Below are positions 24,601-34,995 of a stretch of DNA of 64,000 nucleotides, piece by piece. Numbering within the stretch: the stretch's first letter is position 1; every line of letters begins with the position of its first letter. The notes beneath the pieces are model-generated. The model worked only from the letters and a program-made list of their open reading frames with translations, did no database searches and was not told the DNA's origin. The stretch is from NCBI GenBank assembly GCA_030248215.1, contig JASANG010003307.1, forward strand, positions 1-64,000, in the 5' to 3' direction. The position numbers were made by a program, and so were the translations under genes. Source of the stretch: Enoplolaimus lenunculus (Eukaryota > Nematoda > Enoplea > Enoplida > Thoracostomopsidae).

Positions 24601-27600
24601 GTTTCGCAAGTTGCTGAGCGAAAATAGCCACCAGAGTCATGAATACGTTCTACACATTTGGGAACTTATTCATTTGAAATTATTGCTAATGTACACACAC
24701 TTTTGATTTTTGTAAAGGAAAACGAAACATATCGCGTTACTTCGAGCGAAACATAAAGGATTTAGCACTGCGAATGCAGCAGATGTAAACAAATCAACAG
24801 TCTGATGAAGCTTAATTGTATACTTCATTTCATTTACATTTGATAAATGGCTTAAATTGTATAGTTGGCCGTTTTACAACTAATCTATAATGTTTTGTGA
24901 CCCTGTAGCGGCATGTTTAAAGCAATAGACAATTATTAGCGAATAAACGGTTTAAAATTTTCAAACGCCTATGCGAAGTTAACACCCAAGGATAATTGGC
25001 TTTCAAACAAAAAAGTTTATCAAAATCGGTTCTGCCAATTTGACTGTAGGCCTCATAGCTTGTTTACAAAATGGTATCCTTGTTAGAGAATTATTCGGTA
25101 CCTTTGTAGTTTATTTCCAAGCTGGAAAAATGTTGCTTGGGCTTAGGCTTAGGAATATACTTATACTACTGTTAAGGTCCTCAGCTATGCATGAGCCATT
25201 TGTGGGATGACCGTGTTCCACTGTGCTGTTTATTCTTATAAGATTTTCAATTTTATTAAACAACTTATTGTGAAGCATTGAAGCGTCGAATGCGTACTAT
25301 TTCAACAGCAACACAAAATGATGTAACAGAGCTTATAACAGAGCTTATTTGTTTCCAACTGAAGCTGTAACCGATTCGTTACAAACAAAAAAGTTTATCA
25401 AAATCGGTTCTGCCAATTTGACTGTAGGCCTCATAGCTTGTTTACAAAATGGTATCCTTGTTAGAGAATTATTCGGTACCTTTGTAGTTTATTTCCAAGC
25501 TGGAAAAATGTTGCTTGGGCTTAGGCTTAGGAATATACTTATACTACTGTTAAGGTCCTCAGCTATGCATGAGCCATTTGTGGGATGACCGTGTTCCACT
25601 GTGCTGTTTATTCTTATAAGATTTTCAATTTTATTAAACAACTTATTGTGAAGCATTGAAGCGTCGAATGCGTACTATTTCAACAGCAACACAAAATGAT
25701 GTAACAGAGCTTATAACAGAGCTTATTTGTTTCCAACTGAAGCTGTAACCGATTCGTTACATTACGTATATTTCATTCATTCATAAGATACCATGTATCT
25801 GAAAGTTGATTTTGCTGCTCGTAACTGCTATGCTAAATTTATGCAGTTGCTATCCTCGAGTAGTCAGAAGTAAAAAAATGAATATAATACACAGTTGAAA
25901 ACTACTTGTACACAAAAGTAAGTTACGTTTGTCCACGTTCCTTTTGATATGCCGACAGTTGGTCGTTTCACTAGATTTTAGATGGTTAGGAAATATTAGA
26001 ATCTGAAAATACGTAGAATTAAAATTTTCGAAATCTACAAAACGCTACATATATTTTTTCATTTTCAGGACATCGATTACTGCTCAGAATGGGCACGGAG
26101 TGGCGATATCTACGTGTGCTGTGTGATAGATGCAAGATATTGGCAAATTGAATTCATGACTTCGCAGGTGTCTTGGGGCGATATGGTCGCCATTAAAATT
26201 TATATAATTTAGACAGTTTCAGGTGCACGTGTCGTGGAGTGCGTAAGTTTTTCGTCGCAGGACACAATGTTTATGGTCCGCGGATGTGCGGTCAGATATA
26301 CGCTCCCAGACTATTGTTTCAGGTCAAACCATATCTGTCGGTCTTCTATGTGAGCTGTGTAATCTTTGTACATTAACGCTTATTCTGTGTTTTGTTTAGC
26401 TAATATAAAGCGTCCGGTTCGCCCAGGATTATTAGCGGACGAAGCTGAAGCTGAAGAATATGACGTAAACAACAGAGCGGCGAATTTTATAGAAAATAAA
26501 TCTACTGTAAATGGTAAATTTATACAATTATTGTTTTGCAGTTTCTTTTTTTCAGCATAGAGGTTAAGTAATAGGTAGCTTTTGATTTCCGTGTATACTC
26601 TGAGATTATTGATGCACGATAATCTGTTGAACTTAATAACACGCAGGTTAACTCGAAAACACGCTTATATGGGTAGACTTTCTAAAATTAGCCATTAAGT
26701 TTTATTTTTTTCCAGGAAACGCTGGACCGAATGGTGTACTTTCTTCTGGCCCGAACAATGCCATGGGAACTGCCTCCTCAGCACCGGCTGTTTCAGCGAA
26801 CACGTCTATGGCGTATACTTTGGCCGAGCAGTACCAAAGAGGGTTGTCTGCTGCTGGGCAACCCAAAGGGTTTCCCGCTTCGCAAATGCAACCATCTGTT
26901 GGGTCTGCTACGCATCAACAATTGCCACCTGTACAAGCGAATAGGCTGGAGGCAAATTTGAATTTATCGGCTCCATTGCAAGGCGACACCCCGTCGCAAC
27001 AGCATTCATACCGTGGTGCAGGCACTGATATTTCAAAGCAACACCAAGCGGAACTGTCTACTGCTGGCACCATTGGTACTGCAACACAAAGCGCCGTAAC
27101 CCCTCATTTAACGGCTTCAGCAGCATTGTTTGGTCTGCCTCCCGGATCGATCGGAGCAGGTCATGCTGCTGCAGTGTATCCGGGCATGGTTCCAACAGGT
27201 CTTGAAGCAGCTAACCGTGGGGTGGATCTGAGAAATCCATCAGCTCCCGTGAGTGTACAGAATGTTCCGTCGGCAAGCTCGATTAGTGCCGTTGGTTTTC
27301 CAACACCGGTTATTCCGGCAAATGCTGGAGTTGTTCCGCCTGCTGGTATGGCGGCCAGGCCACCCGGCACTTTAGCTGATGCTGCAGCGGTTACATCTTT
27401 AGTCGTCGATCAGCAGCATTTAGGATCAATGTCACACATTTATAATCCCGGTGCTGGTAAAGTTCCAGCGCCTGGTGTTTTATTACCACCAGTGCCAGCA
27501 ACCGCTGCCAGTGTCACATACGCAACACCTGCGATTGCGACGCAATTAGCTGCTGCCGGTGGAGCTATTCCTGCGTCGATGACTGACGCCAGAGCAGTTG

Positions 27601-30600
27601 CAGCAGCTCAAAACGCAGTCGCAGCTACTCAAAACGCTGTCGCAAGGGCCGATGCAGTGTCCATGTCGCATAAAGGCTTTGGCGGTACTCGTATGCCACC
27701 TAGCGGCAATAACGTAATCGATTCCTTGTCACGACCACTAACACATCAAGAATTGTCCCAAAATCTTCTTGAGTCAAAACTGCATGCTTCTGGTTTGGCA
27801 GCGCCCCCTACACAGTATCCAGGTTTGGCAGGTCTCGGGGCTGGCGGCACAGCAGAATATGGTGACGGACCACGACACGCGCTGCCTCCTGATGCCACTG
27901 CTGTAGGCCTGCGGCCTTATCCGATGTCGGATATTGCGGCACATCCGGCTGTAGGTGGGCAAGACCACACACATTCCATGATGGCTCGGCATCAACGGCA
28001 ACCACCGCCGGCTGAAGAAGACCGAAAGCCGTTTGGTAACCTTCCGCCATTTCGTCCGGCCATGCCTCTTGAACAGCGTGGTAGTGATGTGGGAGGTCCT
28101 CCTGCTGGACAATTCATTCGTAACATCGATAATGAACGTCAGCAAAACGACGAGACTGACATTGCGATGGTCTCAAGAAACGCGTAAGTCATATATATAC
28201 ACAGATATTATCCTCATAGATAAATATGGAAACGCATTAGCGTATACGATACATGTTTATTCCACATTTTATGTTTAAGTAGGCATCATATAAAAGTTTT
28301 CAGTTGTTAATCGGTATATCAGGGTGCAAAACGGCACTGAACTACATATATAGGAATCGGAACAGGACATTTTTATGGGGCCTGGGACCAGAGTCATATG
28401 TAATTAGTATGCGCCAGATCAATATATTTGTTTTAGCGTGCATGTTATTCATGCTCGTATAACAGCTCCCATCCTTATATTATTAGAAATGCAATCTGAG
28501 AGCTGACAAACTTATCAGAATCGCAGGCAAATTTTTGTATAAAATTGCAAATAATAATAATATGTTATGTACAGGTTAAAACGATAGAAAATTAAAATTC
28601 CAATTCTAACTATACCAGGAATTGGAACTAGATTTGCACTGACTGTCTACGTTATACAAATTTTAACTGTGATCATATCGCTCTAAGAAACCTACAATGT
28701 CATGAATTCAGTTCGAGAAACAAGTTGTTTATTTGAGAAATTTTCATAAGGGGGCAGGGATGGTCGGTCTCGGTCAATTTTTGGTCATCTCCGAAAAAAT
28801 AAAAATTTTCAAAAAAATATTTTAATGGGTTTTTCGTATTTTTTATGTTTTCCGTAGTTTTTTTGTGGTTTTTCAGAATATCTGCTCATAATTATTATTG
28901 CGTAACTATGAAAATATATTCATAGATTCACAGCGAAATTTTATTCATCAGACATCATTTACTTCACCAATACAGCGATACATTTGTTGAATCCTCCACT
29001 TCAGGTTTCGGTTCCACACAACCGAGACCCAAAAACCGAGACCGAGACTCTTATCCCGGTAACGGGGACTTTGTCTTGTTAACATTTTAGAAAATTTTGG
29101 TGGCAATGGCCTTCTCCATCCACCCTGGCGGCTACGCTTGCACCCTGTGAAATATTTATAGGTTTCCGGGCCCTCCTATTGGTGATGATATGGTACGGCC
29201 GGGTTTTCCTGATCCTAATATACCAAAAGGTCCGGTGGCAAATGGTTGCGGTACTGATATGGATAACTCAGTTGTAATGGTATTTGGCTTTCATGAGAAA
29301 GCAACGTGCGACCATATTTTCAATTTGTTTTGTTTGTTCGGAAACGTAGCTAAGGTGAGCATAATACCTTTTCCATTTAAAATTATTACAGTGTTGTAGT
29401 GATTAGATTCACATTCTGAATTCTTTTAACAGTGTTTTTGTGCTGTGCTGTAGCTGTACAAATGCGCTATGGTGTCAAAGAAATTTTTCACAGGGTCGAT
29501 AGTTTAGAAATTGGAAATGGCAAAATGTTCTGGTTTACGTGGTAATGTTTTAGATTACCATTTTGATACCGATTATTGAAACGTTAATGGAAACCGGTTT
29601 ATTGTTTCACCGCTGAGATATTTTCATTGCATCGTTCTTCAGGTACTGTTTTTGAAAAATAAGCCTGGTCTCGCGATGATTCAAATGGGCGATAATATTG
29701 CAGCGCAACGTGCGATTAAATATTTGAACCGCTGCAAATTATTTGGAAAGCATCTGAAATTACAGTGAGTTGATTGCAAAGTTGTTGCGCATTTGTTATA
29801 TAAATTAAAGTGCTACTAAATGTAGCTCGGTCATTAGTGTAAATCAATAACGTATTGTCCGAAATGAACTCACAAATACATAAAACATTGAATGGTTTCA
29901 ATTTATATACGCCTTTGTAAAATCTTACTGCTTATTATATTATAGGCATTCAGTGAAAACCGATCGCATAACAATGAAACCGGGAGAGCGCGAACGAATA
30001 GTATTACCGAATGGTGCACCGGCGTATAAAGAGTTTGTGGGAAATCGCAATAATCGATTTATTGATTTGGATGCCGCATCTCGACTTCGGCTGGTTGAGC
30101 CACGAGCCACGCTCTATTGGTACAATGCACCGCTGGATATAACAGTTAAAGAACTGGAGGATGTATGTTATTTTGCATCAGACACGCTCATTAAATTATG
30201 TCACAGCAGCTGTACTTTTGTTTCCACCCTGACAAGGTGGCTTTGTGGCAACAAGTTCGAATTTGGATTCAGCAAGACTTTGAGGTGTGGATCCGAATTT
30301 CGATTCGGTTGTGAAAAAAGCTGAATCATACAAAGTTCGGCAATACTATGTTTTTCATTCTTAAACAATAAAAATGTTTAATAACTTGTTGTATAAATGA
30401 ATATTTTTTGTTTAAAGTCACAAATATCAGAACTGAGGTCGGCCACGAAATAATTGCGTTCACAACAAACGCCAATTTGCTTGGAATTGGTATTCTGAAA
30501 CAAATTATTGATATATCGGATTTGCAAAATGTAAGGTTCGGTTCGACAAATTAGCAGTAGGTTCTGATTCCGTCAAATCGTGGATTCGGTGCCAACCAGA

Positions 30601-33546
30601 TAGCTGGTGCACTCGGTGTTGACCGAGTTGAAAATTCGTCAATTTTCCTTTTTCTCCATGGAAATATAAAGCTGTCAATTTTCCGCTTTTCCGATGATAA
30701 TATAGAGCTGCGCCATTTTCCCATATGTTCGAAAAAGGGATGTCCTTACAATAGTATTCAAATTTTGATGATAGAGAACAGGAATCAAGACTCTGTACGA
30801 GATTATTTGGACGGCAAAGGGCCTTAAACAACCTCAAAACGACCGCTAATGTCAACGCCATCTATTCTGTTATTCTCGTATAAAAAAATGGCCTAGTGTG
30901 GGACATTTTAGCCTCCTAGTACGGACCGTCTGGCTTCCACTCTGTGCATTGCCGCAATGCATCGTTCACAATATGCGTTAACCCTAACGAACGCAATAAT
31001 TGCGTTAACCCTACCCTAACTCGTGTCACAGACATGAAAAATTGGCTTAAAGACCGAAACTTCCGTTTTTGAGGTTAACGTGTCTATCCTTCAACCTTTA
31101 AATACATAGATACCAGGGTCCATCGGAACCCAAAAAATACCGCATCTAGAGTTGCATATTAAGTGTTAGTTCCAACAAAAAATTACTGTGCTTTTCGTAG
31201 TACTTGTGATATTTATCATTTCGAACAAAATTTGCATCGAAATATTGTGATGTTAATAATAATAGCATAATAAATATCTAGCAATGTAAAAAACCGGATG
31301 TCCGGTTGAACCATAAATTACATAATATATACATAAAGAAAAATGTTATTTATACATGTGAAATTTTGTTTTAGATCTTTATCAAACACGGTTGCAAAAG
31401 CCCAAATATATCGATTTTAGCTAATAAGTACGGTAAGTTGTTTACACTACTAATGCGTCTTGAGTATTTTATTATCTTCTTATGAGTAATTTATTCTTTT
31501 CTTAAATTTCTTTAAGCTATTTTTCGTCAAAATCGTGGCGGTATTCCTATTGCTGAGTTCATAGTTTTGTGTTCACGTATTTAATTGCAGGAGAAACTGC
31601 TCGAGTAATTGCTGGAATGGCTGAATTTGAAACTGTTGAGGATGCCACGAACGCTTTGGCAACCTGCAACCATGAAAAAATTCACCGAGACAATAAAGGT
31701 ATATATACTTTTTGAGCGAATCGAAACTAGGACTTTCCACAATATTTCACTAATTATTACAGTTAGAAGCAATCTAATTTTAGCATTAAAGGGTTTTTGG
31801 GTGCGAGGAATCTGCGTAGACTGTTTACAAACCTCCAAAACCGATACTTGAGCAACTAGCTAATAGATAATTTGCATATTAGCATAGTTTATAAGCCTAA
31901 ATTAGGACTTTTTACAATATTTCACTAATTATTATGGTTAAAAGCAATATAATTTCAGCAGTAAAGGGTTTTAGGTGCGAGGAATTTGAATAAATTGTTT
32001 ACAAACATCCAAAACCGATAATTGAATATTTAGCTAATATCTAATTTTCATATTAGCTTAATTGACAAGACAAAATTAGTCGTTTTTACAATGTTTCAAT
32101 CGGTTGGTATAAAAGGCATTAACCTGGAATTACGCGTGTTAAAGAGGTATCTGTAAACGTAACGTTCGTTGTGAGTAACAAAGTTAAACAAATATGTTAA
32201 TTCAAACCGCAGCAATGTGGAAAGCGAATATCTGAAATAACTGAAGGATTGGTTTTTTATTTAAAAGTACTGAGGTCCCAAAAGAACTCAGTGAGGTCCA
32301 CATTTTCAAATTGTCATTGTGGTAATGTGGTAACGTAGTAAATGTTTTAGAATGGAAATACCCGTTCACGTTAAAATTGAGTTTTGTGAGTAATCAAGAT
32401 GCTCCTACCGGCACAACTGATGGACTTGTACCACCACCTGTAACGGACTCTAAACATTTTGGATCGTTAAACAATGGCGCAAGACAAGGGCAGCCGCCGC
32501 CACAAAGCAGTGCACGTTATGGAGAGTTGGGTCCTGGATTCGAGCACGGAATCTATCACAACGCGCCACAGTACGGCCAACCGCCTCCGCCTGATCATCA
32601 CGACTTTGTTGCTGCTGGAGGAGTTCGCGGAATGCATCCAGCCAACAAACATTACCCCCCACAGCGACAACATGTTGGCACTGATTTCGGCCGTCGGCAA
32701 CACCAACAACGTGGAGACAAGCGATCACATCGAGAGAATGAAACTGACTCAAAACTTGGCAGCGCATCTTCAGCAGTCGGTGAAAATGCTGGTGACGGTC
32801 GCTACGGCGCTGTTCGCTATCACACAAGCGATTCGCGCCAGAGCGACGGCCAGCGTGGTCAAAATGACGCAGAATCTGGTTCTGCACCAAAGCAAGCTAA
32901 GCGCCCTCCGACTTCAGAAGGGTCCACAAATGCTGATAACAATTCAGCGCATTTTGCAAAAGACAAATCTGGCGCGCCACCCACTGGACATGCAAAGCAC
33001 GATGGAAGTGGTCGATCGTCACCTTTTAAAGAGCCAACAAATAAGACATCGTGTACGAGTGCTGGAGGTGAAAGCGGCCCCCAACCACTAGTAGGTGCTT
33101 CTAAATCACCTGCGCCATCTTTTCGCCGGTCACCGCCACCACGAGGTAATACTACCGTAGGAGATCGTATTCGGGAAATGGATCGGGGACCTAATGTCCC
33201 GTCTTTGTTCAGACCACATGGACCCCCCATCGGGTCTCTTGGTGGCAGCCCACAGCCTGGTGGTGGCCTGTTTTTGGGTGGCGGACCTGGACATGGCAGT
33301 ATGCCGCTTAATGGTCCGCCAGCACCAGTTCATATGAATGGTGGAAGTGGCATTGGTGGAGCTCATCCACCGCCGCCATTTATGTTAAGAGCACATGTTG
33401 GTCCTGTAGGAGGACCACCACTGCCACGGTTTGGTGGACTGGGTGGGCGCGGTGGAACTGGAGGTCTTGTTATGCATCCTTTGAGAGGCGGCGGTGGTCT
33501 ACCACGACGAGGGCGAGGCCGAACTCGCTACGGGCATCGTGTGTAA
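8366..33546 (+). CDS. HNRNPL: hnRNP L-like RNA-binding protein, complete 15-exon gene
   Basis: This encodes a nuclear pre-mRNA-binding splicing regulator of the hnRNP L/PTB family. Exons: 8366-8457, 9556-9601, 11923-11961, 12608-12681, 13058-13130, 14445-14627, 15921-15972 (tentative), 26400-26513, 26716-28183, 29162-29354, 29643-29764, 29946-30162, 31375-31432, 31591-31698, 32351-33546. All joins are GT-AG and keep phase, giving 4035 nt and about 1344 residues. Domains: RRM1 about residues 4-83, RRM2 about 90-169, RRM3 about 751-819, RRM4 about 874-960. Family hallmarks include GCDIFSGCCTLKIEFA in RRM2, NLFCLFGNVAK in RRM3 and the RNNRF motif before RRM4. The family is usually near 550-600 residues; the excess here is a roughly 550-residue disordered linker and a 380-residue tail. 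The start is the first ATG before RRM1 (AAAACAAAATGG). PTB itself is less likely because the RRM2 and RRM3 blocks fit hnRNP L better. Confidence 0.92.
9265..9433. repeat. 84-bp tandem duplication in hnRNP L-like intron 1
   Basis: The segment starting TTCTGCGCCACTCTGCC at 9265 recurs at 9349 with a one-base length difference and few changes. The preceding 9120-9265 belongs to the CAAGGTGGC-ended MITE family also seen at 30233 and 42814 (shared Asp/Glu-free TTCGGATTCGG phrases). Confidence 0.75.
9830..10206 (+). mobile_element. Old hAT-type MITE copy (CAGGGTGCAAC family) in intron 2
   Basis: Degenerate relative of the elements at 11421 and 13738. It shares the central phrase GAAGGTGGATTTCGCTTCCATGA in altered form and ends with a TIR-like GGTTGCTCCCTG at about 10206. 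The left end is rearranged; a second CACCCTG at 9992-9998 suggests nesting or truncation. Confidence 0.5.
11421..11797 (+). mobile_element. hAT-type MITE, near-identical sister of the 13738 copy, left terminus lost
   Basis: It runs from ACCGGAATTCCGGTTCC to GGTTGCACCCTG. It lacks the terminal CAGGGTGC that opens the 13738-14116 copy but otherwise differs from it at only a handful of positions, so the family moved recently. It sits in hnRNP L-like intron 2, about 70 bp before the decayed exon duplicate. Confidence 0.85.
11866..11957 (+). repeat. 46-bp tandem duplication spanning exon 3 and its acceptor; first copy decayed
   Basis: Units 11866-11911 and 11912-11957 align without gaps. The second holds the live TTTTCAG acceptor and most of exon 3. 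In the first the acceptor is CAAG rather than CAGG, there is an in-frame TAG where exon 3 has CAG, and the duplication stops before a GTAAGT donor. The first copy is therefore a dead pseudo-exon next to the live one. Confidence 0.85.
12443..12582. mobile_element. Remains of the TAGGGATGTGCCGAT MITE family before exon 4
   Basis: 12443-12540 is made of ATCGGCA/TGCCGAT phrases. A 37-bp foldback, 12546-12582, runs from TAGGGATGTGCCGATTATT to ATATCCCTA. The right end lies 25 bp from exon 4. Other members of the family are near 19330, 40506, 42377 and 49260. Confidence 0.55.
13058..14627 (+). CDS. HNRNPL: hnRNP L-like exons 5-6: RRM2
   Basis: Exon 5 (13058-13130) supplies the first strand, TNCLIMFVLNATKTITP, matching the family block that reads LLFTI.NP.YPIT in other species. 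Exon 6 (14445-14627) supplies KVIRTISERAAPVIRIAV through GCDIFSGCCTLKIEFAN, a near-invariant hnRNP L block. Exon 5 completes the split Ser codon left by exon 4 and ends in phase 0, as exon 6 needs. Donors are GTTAGT and GTAAGC. Together they make a full RRM. Confidence 0.9.
13738..14116 (+). mobile_element. Complete hAT-type MITE with 8-bp target duplication, intron 5
   Basis: The 379-bp element has terminal inverted repeats CAGGGTGCAAC...GTTGCACCCTG and subterminal GGTTCCGG repeats. It is flanked by exact 8-bp duplications GTCGTTAC at 13730-13737 and 14117-14124. An 8-bp duplication with a CAGGG terminus is the signature of hAT transposases. The element has no coding capacity, so it was moved by an unseen autonomous partner. 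Confidence 0.92.
15921..15972 (+). CDS. HNRNPL: Candidate micro-exon 7 of the hnRNP L-like gene
   Basis: Exon 6 ends in phase 0 and exon 8 needs one base carried in, so at least one exon must lie between. This 52-bp segment has an AG before it, reads STIYKGKLQIRAYYWDL and leaves one G, which satisfies both phases. The YYWDL end resembles the TWDYT segment that follows RRM2 in hnRNP L. A second acceptor at 15948 would give a 25-bp exon in the same phase. The donor (GTCTGA) is weak and the region before the acceptor is pyrimidine-poor, so another exon in the long intron remains possible. Confidence 0.4.
15973..26399 (+). other. Very long intron 7 of the hnRNP L-like gene
   Basis: About 10.4 kb without a recognisable gene on either strand. 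It contains degenerate MITE pieces (16150-16500, phrases of GATATCCGGT; 18669-18720 and 19255-19690, phrases of ATCGGTATCGG; 21090-21160, CTCGGT/ACCGAG inverted phrases; 23390-23475 and 23870-23955, ACCCGCG phrases like the element at 63113) and the duplication at 25004. The small ORFs here show no protein resemblance I can name. Confidence 0.6.
25004..25760. repeat. 378-bp tandem duplication, two sequence-identical copies
   Basis: Copy 1 (25004-25381) and copy 2 (25382-25759) show no difference that I could find by eye. They run from CAAACAAAAAAGTTTATC to GTAACCGATTCGTTA, and copy 2 is followed by a C at 25760 as copy 1 is. Such identity in intron DNA means a very recent event or an assembly error. 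Confidence 0.9.
26400..26513 (+). CDS. HNRNPL: hnRNP L-like exon 8: start of inter-RRM linker
   Basis: The exon is preceded by TTTTGTTTAG and followed by the donor GTAAAT. It reads NIKRPVRPGLLADEAEAEEY and on to a Asn-rich end. It corresponds to the Pro/Arg/acidic stretch after RRM2 in the family. Phase runs from 1 to 1, fitting exon 9, and the exon is open throughout in this frame. Confidence 0.8.
26716..28183 (+). CDS. HNRNPL: hnRNP L-like exon 9: giant low-complexity linker
   Basis: This is a single 1468-bp exon (acceptor TTTTTTTCCAG, donor GTAAGT) encoding about 489 residues rich in Ala, Pro, Gln, Gly and Ser, with no folded domain. It includes a short internal Ala-Gln repeat (AVAAAQNAVAATQNAVA, near 27595). 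Such linkers in hnRNPs drive protein-protein contact and condensate formation, but here that is inference. In the family this linker is normally about a fifth as long. The longest competing frames on either strand are composition shadows. Confidence 0.88.
28320..29147 (+). mobile_element. Nested MITE composite filling intron 9
   Basis: It opens with CAGGGTGCAA at 28320 and closes with TTGCACCCTG at 29147, the same termini as the hAT MITE family. The interior includes another repeat type: GGTCGGTCTCGGTC at about 28760 and ACCGAGACCGAGAC near 29035. No clear target duplication is visible. The right end is 14 bp from exon 10. Confidence 0.55.
29162..29764 (+). CDS. HNRNPL: hnRNP L-like exons 10-11: RRM3
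   Basis: Exon 10 (29162-29354) begins in a Pro/Gly linker and enters RRM3 at VVMVFGF, running to FNLFCLFGNVAK, the most diagnostic hnRNP L block (vertebrate form FNVFCLYGNVEK). Exon 11 (29643-29764) gives VLFLKNKPGLAMIQMGD through LNRCKLFGKHLKLQ. The join is phase 0, with donors GTGAGC and GTGAGT. The exon 10 acceptor is unusual: a MITE end lies 14 bp upstream of the exon and no pyrimidine tract is present. Confidence 0.93.
29946..31698 (+). CDS. HNRNPL: hnRNP L-like exons 12-14: RNNRF linker and most of RRM4
   Basis: Exon 12 (29946-30162) carries the conserved inter-RRM segment with KEFVGNRNNRF and the first strand of RRM4, ATLYWYNAPLDITVKELED. Exon 13 (31375-31432) gives IFIKHGCKSPNISILANKY. 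Exon 14 (31591-31698) gives MAEFETVEDATNALATCNH. The order matches hnRNP L RRM4 (LHFFNAPLEVTE...GLLEWE...ALETLGFLNH). Phases are consistent, with donors GTATGT, GTAAGT and GTATAT. Confidence 0.92.
30233..30599 (+). mobile_element. CAAGGTGGC-type MITE copy in intron 12
   Basis: It begins CAAGGTGGC and contains GGTTCGAATTTGG-type phrases, an AAACAATAAAAATG stretch and CAGAACTGAGGTCGG, then ends with GGATTCGGTGCCAACC. These are shared, in the same order, with the element at 42814-43096. Target duplications are not visible. Confidence 0.6.
31729..32105. repeat. 175-bp tandem repeat, two copies plus a partial third, in intron 14
   Basis: Units starting AGGACTTTCCACAATATTTC (31729) and AGGACTTTTTACAATATTTC (31904) are diverged copies of each other. 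A third start (AGTCGTTTTTACAATGTTTC) appears near 32079. Copies differ by scattered substitutions, so the duplication is older than the one at 25004. Confidence 0.7.
32351..33546 (+). CDS. HNRNPL: hnRNP L-like exon 15: end of RRM4 and Gly/Pro-rich RG tail
   Basis: This begins EWKYPFTLKLSFVS, the last strand of RRM4 (family form YPYTLKLCFST). It then runs about 380 residues of Gly-, Pro-, His- and Gln-rich sequence, ending in an RG-type patch (RRGRGRTRYGHRV) and the stop TAA at 33544-33546. RG patches commonly bind RNA and are arginine-methylated. Such a tail is absent from vertebrate hnRNP L. A possible ATTAAA polyadenylation signal lies at 33590-33595. Long frames on the opposite strand and in other frames here reflect the GC-rich repeats, not genes. 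Confidence 0.9.
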
Positions 33547-34821
33547 TCAAATCGTTCGTTAAATACGCATGTAGAACGCAGCGCTATGTATTAAAATCTC
33601 TACTGACATTGAAATATAAATGCTGAACGTAGTATTATTTGTACATCATAATTTAACTTGTTCCTTCTTACCGTAAGAATCACCTGAAAGGAAATTTTTT
33701 CGATGTAGATTCTCGGGATTTTCGGTCAATGAAGTCTTGTGATTTCGGTATACATAATATTCTCTTTTTCACATGTTATCTCCTTCGCTGCAAGTGTATC
33801 AAGCGAAACAACATCCCGTCGATCCTTTAAATCTATGGTTTGCAGTTGCGCTATTTCACGCGAGAAATCACCCAGTAATTAATCCTATTATTTTTTGTTT
33901 GTTAAAATCACATTGTTTTGATGTTTATATACTATTTTGAAGTGTTTTTAAATTAACTTGTCTTCATTATGGATGGCGATTGGAGTATTTAACAGAATCG
34001 ATTCCATCGATTATACGTAGATAGCGTTCTTTTGGATAGGTTCAACGGAATTCATCTTAGTTGAATTTTAGTATGTATGAAAAAGTTAATGTCACTTTAA
34101 ATGTTAGTGCATTGGCTATATTATTTTTAGAATTCAAACCGTTGTCAGTATTGCATTCAAGAGGTGGAAGTGTGGCGTGGGAACCCACAGGGCAGGGTAA
34201 ATTTTACCGCCTCTGTGCCATAAATCATGGCAATCTATTGATGATTCGGAAGTATTTTGGCAATGATTTTTGTAGATTTCAAAATTTTTTCCACAACAGT
34301 CAACAAAAAGCATAAAAAATTTTCCTAGCAGATTGACTATACCCTTTTGGGCATGGAAATTTTCTGGTCCGCTGTCGCGAGCAAATTATAGAGGGTTTGG
34401 TTTAGATAAACATTATGAGAATCAACATAAAAATCATTGAAATTAAATACAATATTTCGTTATATATTTTTAATCATAATTCGGCGGATACGGTGCGTTC
34501 ATCATGCGTGGTAAGAGAGTGTAATATGTTGAACATGCTGCATTATGAATTTCGTTGCGAGATCTCTGCATAGCATTTTTATTGTTTAATAAGTATAATG
34601 TATCGTTGTCGTGAGGTTTTCAGATAGTACTGTTTTTACATTTTACATGTTTTATTCAATTTTTTCTGACTGAAACCAAAAAGAATCTGTACTTACATTA
34701 GTGTTCTGTTCAAATGTATTATAAGTAAAACACTGGTGAAATCAGTAGGTATATGGTTGGAAATTTAAAAAAATTTAGCATACAACTAAGCGTTCTCTGT
34801 TGCTTCGTTATAGCAAAAGTG

Positions 34822-34995
34822 GATTACCACTCCTAGACAAGAGTGTAATTACTGGGGTTCCGCATAGTATAGAAGGTACCAGAGGGCAACGTATCTTTAA
34901 ATAAGGGGGGCGCCAACGCAACGTGTGCTAGGTACATTCTTTTATACATAGAATGTACCCACTCTTGTCATTATCTACTCTTGTTTAGAGTAATC
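34822..34995. mobile_element. Foldback MITE of about 174 bp (GATTAC...GTAATC)
   Basis: The ends are GATTACCACTCCTAGACAAG and, in reverse complement of the right end, GATTACTCTAAACAAGAG. It shares ACAAGAGT phrases and a GGGGG-containing centre with the element at 61626-61940, so both probably belong to one superfamily. Confidence 0.5.

Noticed and set aside
26065-26215. Possible extra exon before hnRNP L exon 8 (after ATTTTCAG at 26069)
   Set aside because: The frame is open but has no resemblance to the family and no donor in a phase that fits exon 8.
32474-33091. 205-codon overlapping plus frame, and opposite-strand frames of 120-146 codons
   Set aside because: Shadows of the Gly/Pro/Gln-rich exon 15. 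The RRM4 end and RG tail are in the other frame.
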